A stretch of 64,000 nucleotides of DNA, taken from NCBI GenBank assembly GCA_965231925.1, contig OZ246894.1, positions 4,030,001-4,094,000 of the forward strand, written 5' to 3'. The notes beneath the pieces are model-generated. The model was given only the letters and a program-made list of their open reading frames with translations. It was not told the DNA's origin and did not search any database. Source of the DNA: Poriferisodalis sp965231925. GTDB taxonomy: Bacteria > Actinomycetota > Acidimicrobiia > Acidimicrobiales > Poriferisodalaceae. The position numbers and the translations under genes are program-made. Position 1 is the first letter of the stretch. The number at the start of each line of letters is the position of its first letter. Positions 56,401-64,000 of this stretch are shown here, one piece after another.

Positions 56401-59230
56401 AGCTTCCGGTCAGTCCGCCCGCCGGGCCTGCGCCCTGTGCTGCTGAGACCTGCCCGACTGCATAGCTTGCGCGCAGCCAAGGCGTCAAACCGGGGTGCCA
56501 CAACGCTCCGATCAAGCCGCCGATCCACGGCTTCGTCACACTCGTGCCATCGCTGGATCCGAGGCGGCAGTTCCCGGTGCCGGTCACCGAACCAGTGGCG
56601 TAAGTCGCCCTCACGTGCCCTCCGGACCGCAGCCCCACCAAGCCTCCCCCATAGCAGTTCCATTTCGGGTTGTCGCCCGTCACGGTCACATCGCCGGTGG
56701 CGTAGCTCGCGGCAGCACCGGCAACGTTGAGCATCCCCACCAAGCCGCCGACGTGACCACCGCCGACAACGTCGCCGGTCGCGTAGCTCTCGATCACGAA
56801 CGCTTGGCGCCAGTTCACCCCGACCAGACCGCCCACCCCACGGGCTCCTGTCACGTCCACATCGGACCACACGCCGCTGACCCGGGCACCCTCCGAGTCG
56901 CCGGCCAGCGCCCCGACGTGACCATTCCCCCGAACCCGGCTGTCCGAATTCGGGGCGCTCAACCCGACGTTGCGCACCTTCGCACCCGGGCCGATATAGC
57001 CGAACAGGCCGACAAACCAGCGAGCAGGATCGTCGATGAACAGATTCGCGATCGTGCGACCATTGCCCTCGAAGATTCCTGTGAACATCTTGGCGCGCGG
57101 ATTCGGCCTCTGCCCGTGGCTTTGCAGTCCGCGCGAACCAGGCGGCGCCTTGGTATCGGAAAAGCGGTCCTCGTCTCTGTGGCTGTCGATGACCTCGCCG
57201 CCCATCAGCGGAATCCAGCCCTTGCCGCCATTCCAGAACTCATCCCCCGCATCAGCAGAACCGCTGGCGTTGGTGTCGAAGTCGAGATCCGCGCTCAGCT
57301 CATAGCCCGAACAGCCCGACGACGGGCAGCCCATCGCAGCCGCCGCATTCGGGAACGCAGCCGCATGCTTCGCGGCGCCCTGCGGGTCATGGCCGGTGTT
57401 GCCGTGCTGGTCCGCGGGATACACATCCGCGGTGCCGTCGCCGTCGAGATCCCACCGGATCGCGTTCAACTGCGCCAGGCTCGACACCTCGATCAGACCG
57501 TCGTCGTCAACGTCGTAATCCACCGTCGGCGGCTGCTCCTGGTCAGCAGGCTGCTGTTCCGGCGGCGGATCGCCGTCCGACGACTGCTGCTCAGAGTCCG
57601 CGCCCTCACCATCCACGCCGACAGCCGCGTCTTGCGTACCGCCGCCGCCAAGCTCCAACGTGACCGTCGAAGACGGACGCTGGTTCGCGGGCTGCAACGG
57701 ACAATACGGAGCCCCGTCAGCAGTTTCGATACCCGGCTTCGCCGCGCAGTACTTCAGCACCGGATACTGCGACGACGTCCCGAAGTCCCACGGATCATCA
57801 CCCGGACCGTCGAACGCCCCGTAATAGCCGCCCACATCCACGTCCACGTTCCAGTCCGCGTAGATGCCCGTGTAGCCCGTAGGCGCCTGCAACTGCGCCG
57901 TCGTATAACCCACACCGCAGCCGAAGCTCGTCGCCAGACCCGACGCCTCGACATCCCAATAGCTCGAACCGTCATCCCGTGGGTTCCGCGTGGACTCACA
58001 GTCTCCGGCCAGCCCGCCCGCGACGCTCGGCGATCCTGACACCTGTCCGATCGCATAGCTGGCACGCATCCATTGACTCAGTTGGGCGTGAGCCAGAGAT
58101 CCGATCAGACCGCCGACAAACAGCCTCGTCAGGGCCTGATGGTTGCCGATCTGGATGGTGCAGCCAGCACCGGTGTTCGTCACCGACCCGGTGGCGTAGG
58201 TTGCCCGCACATGCCCGCCGGGTCGATACCCAGCCAGGCCTCCCCCATAACAGTGCGTCACCGTCACATCCCCGGTCGCGTAGCTCGCCGCAGCGCCGGC
58301 ATAGTTCAGCATCCCCACCAGACCGCCGACACCCCCGACGCCGGCCACATCGCCGGTCGCGTAGCTCTCGATGATGAACGCGTGGCGCCAGCTCGTCCCA
58401 ACCAGACCGCCCACCCGGCGGCGCCCGGTCACGTCAACATCGGAATACACACCGCTGACCCGGGCACCCTCCACGTCACCCGCCAGCGCCCCAACATGTT
58501 CGGCCCCCCGAACGCGGCTGTCCGAGTTCGGCGCAGTCAGCCCGACATTGCGCACATGCGCACCCGGACCCACATAACCGAACAAACCGACATTGAACCG
58601 CCAGCGATCATCTATGAACAGGTTCGCGATCGTGCGCCCGTTGCCCTCGAAGACTCCGGTGAACATTCGCGCGCGCGAATGCGGACGCTGCCCGAAATTC
58701 TTGCCCCATGTTTGGTCCGCCAAGCGTTCGTAGGCCCGCCCGTCGTAGATGGCTTCGCCGCCCATCAGCGGAACCCAGCCCTTGCCGCCGTTCCAGTAGG
58801 CGTCGCCCGCATCAGCGGTGCCGCTGGCGTTGGTGTCGAAGTCGAGGTCCGCGCTCAGCTCGTAGCCGTCGCATCCCGATGACGGGCAGCCCATCGCAGC
58901 CGCCGCGTTCGGGAACGCCGCCGCGTGCTTCGCAGCCCCCTGCGGGTCATGGCCGGTGTTGCCTCTGCTGTCGGCCGGATACACGTCGGCTGTGCCGTCG
59001 CCGTCGAGATCCCAGCGGATCGCGTTCAACTGCGCCAGGCTCGACACCTCGATCAAGCCGTCGTCGTCAACGTCGTAATCCACCGACGGCACCTGCGCCG
59101 ACACCGGCGCCGCCGACACAGGCGCCAACAGCCCGGCCAACAGCACCCCAGCCATAACCGCCACCGACAACCGGCCCCCCACGCGCACAGCACCCCCGCG
59201 ATGCCGGCCATCCCGCACAAAGCGATCCAT
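53486..59230 (-). CDS. Giant secreted GLUG / Calx-beta surface protein 3
   Basis: The largest paralogue, 1914 residues. Its N-terminus differs from the others: MDRFVRDGRHRGGAVRVGG, then a hydrophobic signal segment (LSVAVMAGVLLAGLLAPVSA), with GGAGG eight bases before ATG 59230. Two GLUG modules follow (about 55-525 and 565-1055). The first is nearly identical to that of protein 2; the second is distinct. A Gln/Pro-rich linker leads to a capping domain (CSGRPTLSVADAS, near 1123), three Calx-beta-like repeats, the YMMFFSRSIEEDG unit near 1557, a further Calx-beta unit and the terminal domain (about 1813-1914). No wall anchor is visible. The in-frame ATG at 59254 lacks a ribosome-binding site. 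Confidence 0.82.
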   Translation of the reverse strand: MDRFVRDGRHRGGAVRVGGRLSVAVMAGVLLAGLLAPVSAAPVSAQVPSVDYDVDDDGLIEVSSLAQLNAIRWDLDGDGTADVYPADSRGNTGHDPQGAAKHAAAFPNAAAAMGCPSSGCDGYELSADLDFDTNASGTADAGDAYWNGGKGWVPLMGGEAIYDGRAYERLADQTWGKNFGQRPHSRARMFTGVFEGNGRTIANLFIDDRWRFNVGLFGYVGPGAHVRNVGLTAPNSDSRVRGAEHVGALAGDVEGARVSGVYSDVDVTGRRRVGGLVGTSWRHAFIIESYATGDVAGVGGVGGLVGMLNYAGAAASYATGDVTVTHCYGGGLAGYRPGGHVRATYATGSVTNTGAGCTIQIGNHQALTRLFVGGLIGSLAHAQLSQWMRASYAIGQVSGSPSVAGGLAGDCESTRNPRDDGSSYWDVEASGLATSFGCGVGYTTAQLQAPTGYTGIYADWNVDVDVGGYYGAFDGPGDDPWDFGTSSQYPVLKYCAAKPGIETADGAPYCPLQPANQRPSSTVTLELGGGGTQDAAVGVDGEGADSEQQSSDGDPPPEQQPADQEQPPTVDYDVDDDGLIEVSSLAQLNAIRWDLDGDGTADVYPADQHGNTGHDPQGAAKHAAAFPNAAAAMGCPSSGCSGYELSADLDFDTNASGSADAGDEFWNGGKGWIPLMGGEVIDSHRDEDRFSDTKAPPGSRGLQSHGQRPNPRAKMFTGIFEGNGRTIANLFIDDPARWFVGLFGYIGPGAKVRNVGLSAPNSDSRVRGNGHVGALAGDSEGARVSGVWSDVDVTGARGVGGLVGVNWRQAFVIESYATGDVVGGGHVGGLVGMLNVAGAAASYATGDVTVTGDNPKWNCYGGGLVGLRSGGHVRATYATGSVTGTGNCRLGSSDGTSVTKPWIGGLIGALWHPGLTPWLRASYAVGQVSAAQGAGPAGGLTGSCEYMHPERVGGSNYWDTEASGIATSSACSVGYTTAQLQAPTGYTGIYADWNVDVDVGGYHGTFDGPGDDPWDFGTSSQYPVLKYCAAKPGIETADGGPYCPLQPANQRPSLTVTLEDSDVGTQDPDIDADVEQPPAEQQQPQPDEQQQSQLADQQPVVVSEVDDPPPVVVHEPDPVPVVPVCSGRPTLSVADASAVRGEDLEFVFGLSCRSSGSVKAYFYVMRDGAIDGSGQILTIGAGEWARSVMVPTADSETVSLGVPVVLGAANSKAGTATGTVVTATPSVVSVAAGADVVEGAAATFVVSAVPLPSVPLVVSVSVSAVGGFGAATGVRSVTVPTSGSVLLSVATAGDSVDEADGSVTATLAAGDGYGLGTARAASVGVADDDDPLPEVSVTAGSGATEGSAAVFTVSASSPPAVDLAVGVAVAASGDFGVAAGARTVTIPEGATSATLVVDTADDGVDEPDGSVTATLRAGGGYVVGVPASRTVTVADDDDPPPVIPEVSIAAGGDVVEGASAVFTLSASPTPNADVDVDVSVSAAGEWGVAGGSRTVRFAAGAATATLRVPTADDEVDEADGSVSVSLDAPGSDAGYTVSARHGVAAVGVADDDVDPLTVYMMFFSRSIEEDGAGYDNQAGLSIGLTRTLRAWETVTVPLSVTGGEEGVHWTMRDLGDPGAVFADDFEVVFGPGGQRVELALTAVDDSDWVDEEITVSYGTAGRAPTLNGSTEGVILGASWGADGTERADGSTTVVIVDGDVPPPQVGITAAAGGTEGTAATFTIASSAPAAADLDVAVDVAASGEWGAAVGAATVTIPKGATQATLTVATVDDSVDEADGSITVTVAAGSGYTVGPQATRAVQILDDDDPPPEPVVAACAGRPIVSVADAEATRGDDLEFVVSLSCRSAHDVTVYYFVVRGGAYSAGARATIASGDTHTTVSVPTAGAHSTIGLNILYTIGAANHAATATSTITD

Positions 59231-59354
59231 CAACCGTGCCTCCTGCTGCGACATGCGAACCCCCTACCACGGGACACCGATCAAACCCCGCCAGACCACC
59301 GCGAAGAACAGCCAGCGCGAGGTCCACAGGAGGCTAGACGACGAGAAGCACAGG

Positions 59355-59458
59355 ACACGGCAGCCGAGATCCGCATAAACGAGACCGTCATCGACGCCGA
59401 CCACGGCTCAAGCGCCCACACATGAGCGTGCTCGCAGGCGACCACCGACATGAGCGCC
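59355..59458 (+). pseudogene. 3' tail of a third Liv-fusion gene
   Basis: The sequence is about 80% identical by my count to 40210-40312, the last 70 bp of Liv fusion 2 plus 30 bp beyond its stop. The frame reads AAEIRINETVIDADHGSSAH then TGA, against AAEIRVDGAVIDAYLGSGTN in copy 2 and ADIRANEAVIDAYLGSEVH in copy 1. It lies 140 bp from the end of surface gene 4, just as copy 2 lies 165 bp from the end of gene 1. Nothing else is seen in the 333-bp gap 59231-59563. Confidence 0.75.
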
Positions 59459-59563
59459 GCAACATCAACGCAGCACTGGCAACGGCACCGAACCGCATCG
59501 ACGCTTTCGCCCAGCTCACAGGCACCGTTCCGCAACAAGCAGGGTGTGTGGGGCGGTGCTGGG

Positions 59564-62500
59564 TCAGTCGGTGATGGTGGACGTGGCTTTGGCTGTGTGG
59601 TTGGCGGCGCCGATGGTGTACAGGATGTGGAGCCCGACGGTGCCGCGGGTGCCCGCTGTGGGGACCCTCACCGTGGTGTGCGTGTCGCCGCCGGCGATGG
59701 TGGCCCTGGCGCCTGAACTGTAGGCGCCGCCGCGGACGACGAAGTAGTAGACGGTGACATCACGCGCCGAACGGCAGCTCAGGCTGACGACGAACTCGAG
59801 ATCGTCGCCCCGTGCCGCCTCGGCGTCGGCGATGCTCACCATCGGGCGGCCCGTGCAGGCTTCCACGACAGGCTCAGGCGGCGGTTCGTCGTCGTCGAGA
59901 ATCTGCACGGTGCGTGTCGCCTGGGGTCCCACGCTGTAGCCGCTGCCCGCCGCGATGGTGACAGTGATCGACCCGTCGGCCTCGTCGACGCTGTCATCGA
60001 CCGTCGCCACAGTAAGAGTCGCCTGCGTGGCGCCCTGGGGGATCGTCACCGTCGCTGTGCCCACAGCCGCGCCCCACTCGCCCGACGCCGCGACGTCCAC
60101 GGCGACGTCGAGGTCTGCTGCTGCGGGCGCCGACGAGGTGATCGTGAACGTCGCAGCCGTGCCCTCGGTGCCGCCCGCGGCCGCAGCGATGCCGACCTGC
60201 GGCGGCGGGTCGTCGCCGTCGACGATCACCACAGTGGTCGAACCGTCCGCGCGCTCGACGCCGTCAGGACCCCACGAGATGCCCAGCACCACACCCTCGG
60301 TGCTGCCGTTCAGCGTCGGCGCCCTGCCCGCAGCCCCATACGACACCGTGATCTCCTCATCGGCCCAGTCGCTGTCATCCACAGCCGTCAACACCAACTC
60401 GACGAGCTGATCGCCCGGACCGAACACCACCTCGAAATCATTCGCGAACACCGCGTCGGCATCGCCGAGGTCGCGCATCACCCAATGCGTGCCCTCCTCG
60501 CCGCCGGTCACGCTCAACGGCACCGTCAGCGTCTCCCACGCCCGCAGCGTCCGCGTCAAACCGATATTGAGCGCTGCCTGGTTGTCGTAGCCCGCGCCGT
60601 GCTCCTCGATCGAACGCGAGAAGAACATCATGTACACCGTCAACGGATCCACATCATCATCAGCCACACCCACCGCCGCCGACCCCGCGCTGCTCGACAC
60701 CATGTACCCCGCATCGGACCCCGGCGCGTCCAACGCCACCGACACGCTGCCATCAGCCTCGTCCACGCCGTCATCGGCCGTGGCGACCCTCAGCGTCGCC
60801 GTCGCCGCGCCCGCCGCGAACCTCACCGTGCGCGAACCCCCAGCCACACCCCACTCACCCGCAGCCGACACCGACACATCCACATCCACATCCGCATTCG
60901 GCGTCGGCGACGCAGACAGCGTGAACACCGCATCGCCGCCCTCGGTCACATCGCCGCCCGCCGCAATGCTCACCTCAGCGACCACCGGCGGCGGAACGTC
61001 ATCATCAGCCACCCCCACGCTCGCCGTGGCCGCGCTGCTCGACACCGTGTACCCATCGCCGCTGTTCACCGCGACAGACACCGACCCATCCGCCTCGTCC
61101 ACGTCGTCACCAGACGTCGCCACCGACAGCGCCACACTGCCCGACGCCGGCACAGTCACCGACCGCACCCCGCCAACAGCCCCGAAATCACCGCCAACCG
61201 ACACCGTCACACCCACAGCCAAACCCGCCGCCGGCGCAGGCGAAGCAGACACCGTGAACCGCGCAGCAGAACCCTCCACCACATCACCAACACCAACAAC
61301 ACTCACCACCGGCAGCGGCGGATCGACATCCGCGGGCTGCTGCTCAGAGTCCGCGCCCTCACCATCCACGTCGACATCCGCGTCTTGCGTACCGCCGCCG
61401 GAGTCCACCGAGACGATAATCAGACCAGCACGCTGGTTCGCTGGCTGCAACGGACAATACGGACCCCCGTCAGCAGTTTCGATACCCGGCTTCGCCGCGC
61501 AGTACTTCAGCACCGGATACTGCGACGACGTGCCGAAGTCCCACGGATCATCACCGGGACCGTCGAACGCCCCGTATACGGTTTCGTAATCGCTGCCCAC
61601 GTCGACGTTCACATCGAGGTTCCAGCTCGCGTAGATGCCCGTGTAGCCCGTCGGGGCCTGCAACTGTGCCGTCGTGTACCCCACCCCGCAGCCGACGCTT
61701 GTCGCCATGCCCGACGCCTCGGTGTCCCAGTAGCTCGAATCGACATCACGCGGCGGGTTCGAGCCGCTGCACTCGCCGGTCAGCCCGCCCACCTGGCGCG
61801 CTCGCTGCGGCGCGGAGACCTGCCCGATCGCATAGCTGCCGCGCAGCCAATTGCGCTTGTAATGATGATTCACTGTGCCGATCAAGCCGCCGGCTTGGCC
61901 GCTGTGCCGGCAGAAGTCGCTCCGGGTGCTCGTCACCGACCCGGTGGCATAGGTCGCCCGCACATGTCCGGCGGGCCGCAGCCCCGCCAAGCCTCCCCCG
62001 CTGCAGCCGCCGTTCACCGTCACGTCACCGGTGGCGTAGACCGCAGCAGCACCGGAATAGTTCAGCAGCCCAACCAGACCGCCCACACCAGCGACGCCGG
62101 TCACATCACCGGTCGCATAGCTCTCAATGACGAACGAATACCGCCAGCTCGTCCCAACCAGACCGCCCACATGAACATGGCCGGTCACATCGACGTCGGA
62201 GTACACGCCGCTGATGCGGGCGCGCTCCGCTGAGCCTGCCAGCGGCCCCACATGCCGATCCGCCCGAACCCGGCTGTCCGAGTTCGGGGCGGTCAGCCCG
62301 AAATTTCGCACCTTCGCGCCCGGGCCGATATAGCCGAACAGGCCGACAAACCGCCGCTTGGGGTCGTCAATGAACAGATTCGCGATCGTGCGACCGTTGC
62401 CCTCGAAGATCCCTGTGAACATCCTGGCGCGCGGATTCGGCCGATCCCCGAAATAAACGGCCTTGTTCCCGACCGCCACGGTGTCTTCGAGGCGCCATTC

Positions 62501-62944
62501 GGCACGCCAGTCGTAGATGGCTTCGCCGCCCATCAGCGGTATCCAGCCCTTGCCGCCGTTCCAGAACTCATCGCCCGCATCAGCGGTGCCGCTCGCGTTG
62601 GTGTCGAAGTCCAGATCCGCGCTCAGCTCATAACCGACACAGCCCGACGACGGGCAGCCCATCTGAGCCGCCGCGTTCGGGAACGCCGCCGCGTACTTCG
62701 CAGCACCCTGCGGATCATGGCCGGTGTTGCCCCTGCTGTCGGCCGGATACACGTCTGCTGTGCCGTCGCCGTCGAGATCCCACCGGATCGCATTCAGACG
62801 CGCCAGGCTCGACACCTCGATCAGACCGTCGTCGTCAACGTCGTAATCCACCGTGGGCGTCTGCGCCGACACCGGCGACACCGGCATCAACAGCCCAGCC
62901 GCCAGCACCAGCACCACACCCGACAACGACAACCGTCTATGCAT
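59564..62944 (-). CDS. Giant secreted GLUG / Calx-beta surface protein 4
   Basis: The smallest paralogue, 1126 residues. A Sec signal peptide (MHRRLSLSGVVLVLAAGLL) is followed by one GLUG module (about 28-505) with its own variable central part (YDWRAEWRLEDTVAVG, SDFCRHSGQAGG). An Asp/Glu-rich linker lacks the first capping domain. Calx-beta-like units begin near 545, the YMMFFSRSIEEHG unit lies near 768, another Calx-beta unit follows, and the shared terminal domain ends STITD. ATG 62944 starts the signal peptide; the longer frame to 63031 reads through the conserved leader. Function is inferred as for the other copies: secreted adhesive or protective protein. Confidence 0.82.
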   Translation of the reverse strand: MHRRLSLSGVVLVLAAGLLMPVSPVSAQTPTVDYDVDDDGLIEVSSLARLNAIRWDLDGDGTADVYPADSRGNTGHDPQGAAKYAAAFPNAAAQMGCPSSGCVGYELSADLDFDTNASGTADAGDEFWNGGKGWIPLMGGEAIYDWRAEWRLEDTVAVGNKAVYFGDRPNPRARMFTGIFEGNGRTIANLFIDDPKRRFVGLFGYIGPGAKVRNFGLTAPNSDSRVRADRHVGPLAGSAERARISGVYSDVDVTGHVHVGGLVGTSWRYSFVIESYATGDVTGVAGVGGLVGLLNYSGAAAVYATGDVTVNGGCSGGGLAGLRPAGHVRATYATGSVTSTRSDFCRHSGQAGGLIGTVNHHYKRNWLRGSYAIGQVSAPQRARQVGGLTGECSGSNPPRDVDSSYWDTEASGMATSVGCGVGYTTAQLQAPTGYTGIYASWNLDVNVDVGSDYETVYGAFDGPGDDPWDFGTSSQYPVLKYCAAKPGIETADGGPYCPLQPANQRAGLIIVSVDSGGGTQDADVDVDGEGADSEQQPADVDPPLPVVSVVGVGDVVEGSAARFTVSASPAPAAGLAVGVTVSVGGDFGAVGGVRSVTVPASGSVALSVATSGDDVDEADGSVSVAVNSGDGYTVSSSAATASVGVADDDVPPPVVAEVSIAAGGDVTEGGDAVFTLSASPTPNADVDVDVSVSAAGEWGVAGGSRTVRFAAGAATATLRVATADDGVDEADGSVSVALDAPGSDAGYMVSSSAGSAAVGVADDDVDPLTVYMMFFSRSIEEHGAGYDNQAALNIGLTRTLRAWETLTVPLSVTGGEEGTHWVMRDLGDADAVFANDFEVVFGPGDQLVELVLTAVDDSDWADEEITVSYGAAGRAPTLNGSTEGVVLGISWGPDGVERADGSTTVVIVDGDDPPPQVGIAAAAGGTEGTAATFTITSSAPAAADLDVAVDVAASGEWGAAVGTATVTIPQGATQATLTVATVDDSVDEADGSITVTIAAGSGYSVGPQATRTVQILDDDEPPPEPVVEACTGRPMVSIADAEAARGDDLEFVVSLSCRSARDVTVYYFVVRGGAYSSGARATIAGGDTHTTVRVPTAGTRGTVGLHILYTIGAANHTAKATSTITD

Positions 62945-62986
62945 GGCCGGCACGATACTCACCGCCGACCCGCGCCCCCGACAATG

Positions 62987-63033
62987 TGCAGCGCCAATCT
63001 CGACAAAAGCATGCAGCGCCAATCTCAGCAAAA
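62987..63033. repeat. 25-bp tandem repeat in the leader of surface gene 4
   Basis: TGCAGCGCCAATCTC plus C/A-rich sequence occurs at 62987-63008 and again at 63012-63033. Genes 1 and 2 have a single copy at the same place in their leaders, so this is a lineage-specific duplication that moves upstream elements 25 bp away. Confidence 0.6.
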
Positions 63034-63194
63034 CCGTAGGTCAGCCGCTCGCGAATCCGGCAACAATTCAGCAATCGGGGGACCCGAGTGTCACCGCTGA
63101 GTCAGCCGGGGCTCCCAGCCAAGGGGCTGCGATCCGATCCCGCGCTCGGCAGTGGAGGCAGTGATGTCGCCGCGCGAGCGTCAGATGCGGCGTT

Positions 63195-64000
63195 CTAGCG
63201 CTGGGCGCCTGCAGCGGCGATTGCTGCATGGACCCGGGCGGGGCTGAGGGGCAGCTCGTCGATAGTGATGTCCAATGGTGCCAGCGCATCGCAGACTGCG
63301 TTCGCTATGGCGGCATAGGGACCGAGCGTGCCGCCCTCGCCCACGCCACGGGTCTGGTTCAGGTTGTGGGCGGGATCGGCGATGTGGCCGAGCTCGATCG
63401 GCGGCACGCGATCGGCGGAGATCGCCAGGTAGTCCATGAACGTGCCGGACTGCAGCTGCCCGTTGCCGTCGTACACCAAGTGCTCGTACAGCGCCCCGCC
63501 CACGCCCTGGGCGATGGCGCCTTGCATTTGGCCGTTCACGATCATCGGGTTGATCGCGCGCCCGGTGTCCTCCACGCACACGATGCGCTGCACGTCCACC
63601 TCGCCGGTGTCGGGGTCCACCTCGACGACGGCCGCCTGGGCACCCGCGGCAAACGTGCCGGTGATCGGGTCGTAAAAGCGGGTTGCCTCCAGTCCCGGCT
63701 CCGTGCCGGGCGGGAGGCGATGCGGCTCGAAGTAGGCGACCGCAGCGACGTCTGACAGCGACACGCCGACAGCAGGCGCGTCGGCGGTGTGAATGAACCC
63801 GTCGTCGATGCTCAGCCACTCCGGCTCGGCTTCCAGCAGATGCGCGGCTATGACGAGCGCCTTGGCCCGCACCGTGCGTGCCGCGAGCGTGGCCGCACCA
63901 GAGCCGATGACGCCCTGGCGGCTGGCGAACGCCCCCAGCCCGAAGGAGATCCGGTCGGTGTCACCCATCTCGACAGACACGTCGTCGACGCCGACGCCCA
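63195..64000 (-). CDS. CoxL-like molybdopterin-binding subunit, 5' part outside window
   Basis: The open frame of 268 codons continues past the right edge. It holds the C-terminal part of the xanthine dehydrogenase family: GAQAAVVEVDPDTGEVDVQR, INPMIVNGQMQGAIAQGVGG, SGTFMDYLAI and the GVGEGGTLGPYAAIANAV motif that contains the catalytic glutamate (GEGG). It is a different subtype from the protein at 16127 (GAKGIGESGTIG). Partner subunits are not visible here. Confidence 0.87.
   Translation of the reverse strand, partial: GVGVDDVSVEMGDTDRISFGLGAFASRQGVIGSGAATLAARTVRAKALVIAAHLLEAEPEWLSIDDGFIHTADAPAVGVSLSDVAAVAYFEPHRLPPGTEPGLEATRFYDPITGTFAAGAQAAVVEVDPDTGEVDVQRIVCVEDTGRAINPMIVNGQMQGAIAQGVGGALYEHLVYDGNGQLQSGTFMDYLAISADRVPPIELGHIADPAHNLNQTRGVGEGGTLGPYAAIANAVCDALAPLDITIDELPLSPARVHAAIAAAGAQR

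Noticed and set aside
54407..62233. Long plus-strand frames opposite surface genes 3 and 4
   Set aside because: Same mirror-frame composition, no domain pattern.
40445..62944. LPXTG, PEP-CTERM or S-layer homology anchor in the giant proteins
   Set aside because: All four end in a beta-rich domain (STITD) with no hydrophobic tail, basic end or SLH motif.

Overview
The window is GC-rich, densely coding DNA with frequent GTG starts. Its gene set includes LLM-class flavin oxidoreductases, a tandem CaiB-type CoA-transferase, a Baeyer-Villiger-type flavoprotein, orphan CoxL-like molybdoproteins and Liv-type ABC transporters. I infer an actinobacterium, most likely of class Acidimicrobiia (marine or host-associated lineages carry similar sets). 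No rRNA, tRNA or ribosomal protein gene is present to fix the taxonomy.

Layout. (1) 1-8.0 kb, minus strand: a defence-type operon of a PLD/SNF2 helicase, an N6-adenine methylase translationally coupled to it, and a DUF3644 protein that runs off the left edge. It is divergent from a Fic protein, and the gap holds the 3' tail of a lost AAA_14/DUF4143 ATPase. (2) 9.5-13 kb: an RHH/PIN-like toxin-antitoxin pair, a membrane-anchored TolB-like propeller protein and a class-I glutamine amidotransferase (peptidase C26 type). (3) 13-24 kb and 28-30.5 kb: catabolic genes (two LLM oxidoreductases, BVMO-like monooxygenase, CoxL-like subunit, MFS exporter, double CoA-transferase, type-B carboxylesterase, serine beta-lactamase-like hydrolase). 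Two copies of the palindrome CCTGATTGTCAGG sit in front of separate transcription units here. (4) 24-26 kb: an AT-richer insertion zone with an intact AAA_14/DUF4143 ATPase, a 68-bp copy of part of typA, and an RHH/PemK-type toxin-antitoxin pair, followed by typA itself. (5) 30.9-40.3 kb: two tandem high-affinity uptake systems. Each has a lipoprotein binding protein and an unusual single-chain LivH-LivM-LivG fusion, with only one livF between them.

(6) 40.4-63 kb: a locus of four giant secreted paralogues on the minus strand (1126-1914 aa). They are built from one or two GLUG-repeat modules preceded by acidic, probably Ca-binding loops, then Calx-beta-like repeats and a shared terminal domain. 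The genes are mosaics of near-identical blocks. Between them lies debris: a third Liv-fusion tail, a broken D12-class adenine methylase, orphan C-terminal segments, an internally deleted IS1380-type element with perfect ends, a solitary type I-E-like CRISPR repeat, and an intact nucleotidyltransferase gene. This is the most unusual part of the window and looks like an expanding and recombining cell-surface protein locus. (7) The right edge carries the C-terminal half of a second CoxL-like molybdopterin subunit.

How the genes may work together (inference): the Liv-type systems import small organic acids or amides, which the oxidoreductases, CoA-transferase and hydrolases degrade. The defence and toxin-antitoxin genes mark insertion hot spots. 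The giant surface proteins probably mediate adhesion or shield the cell.
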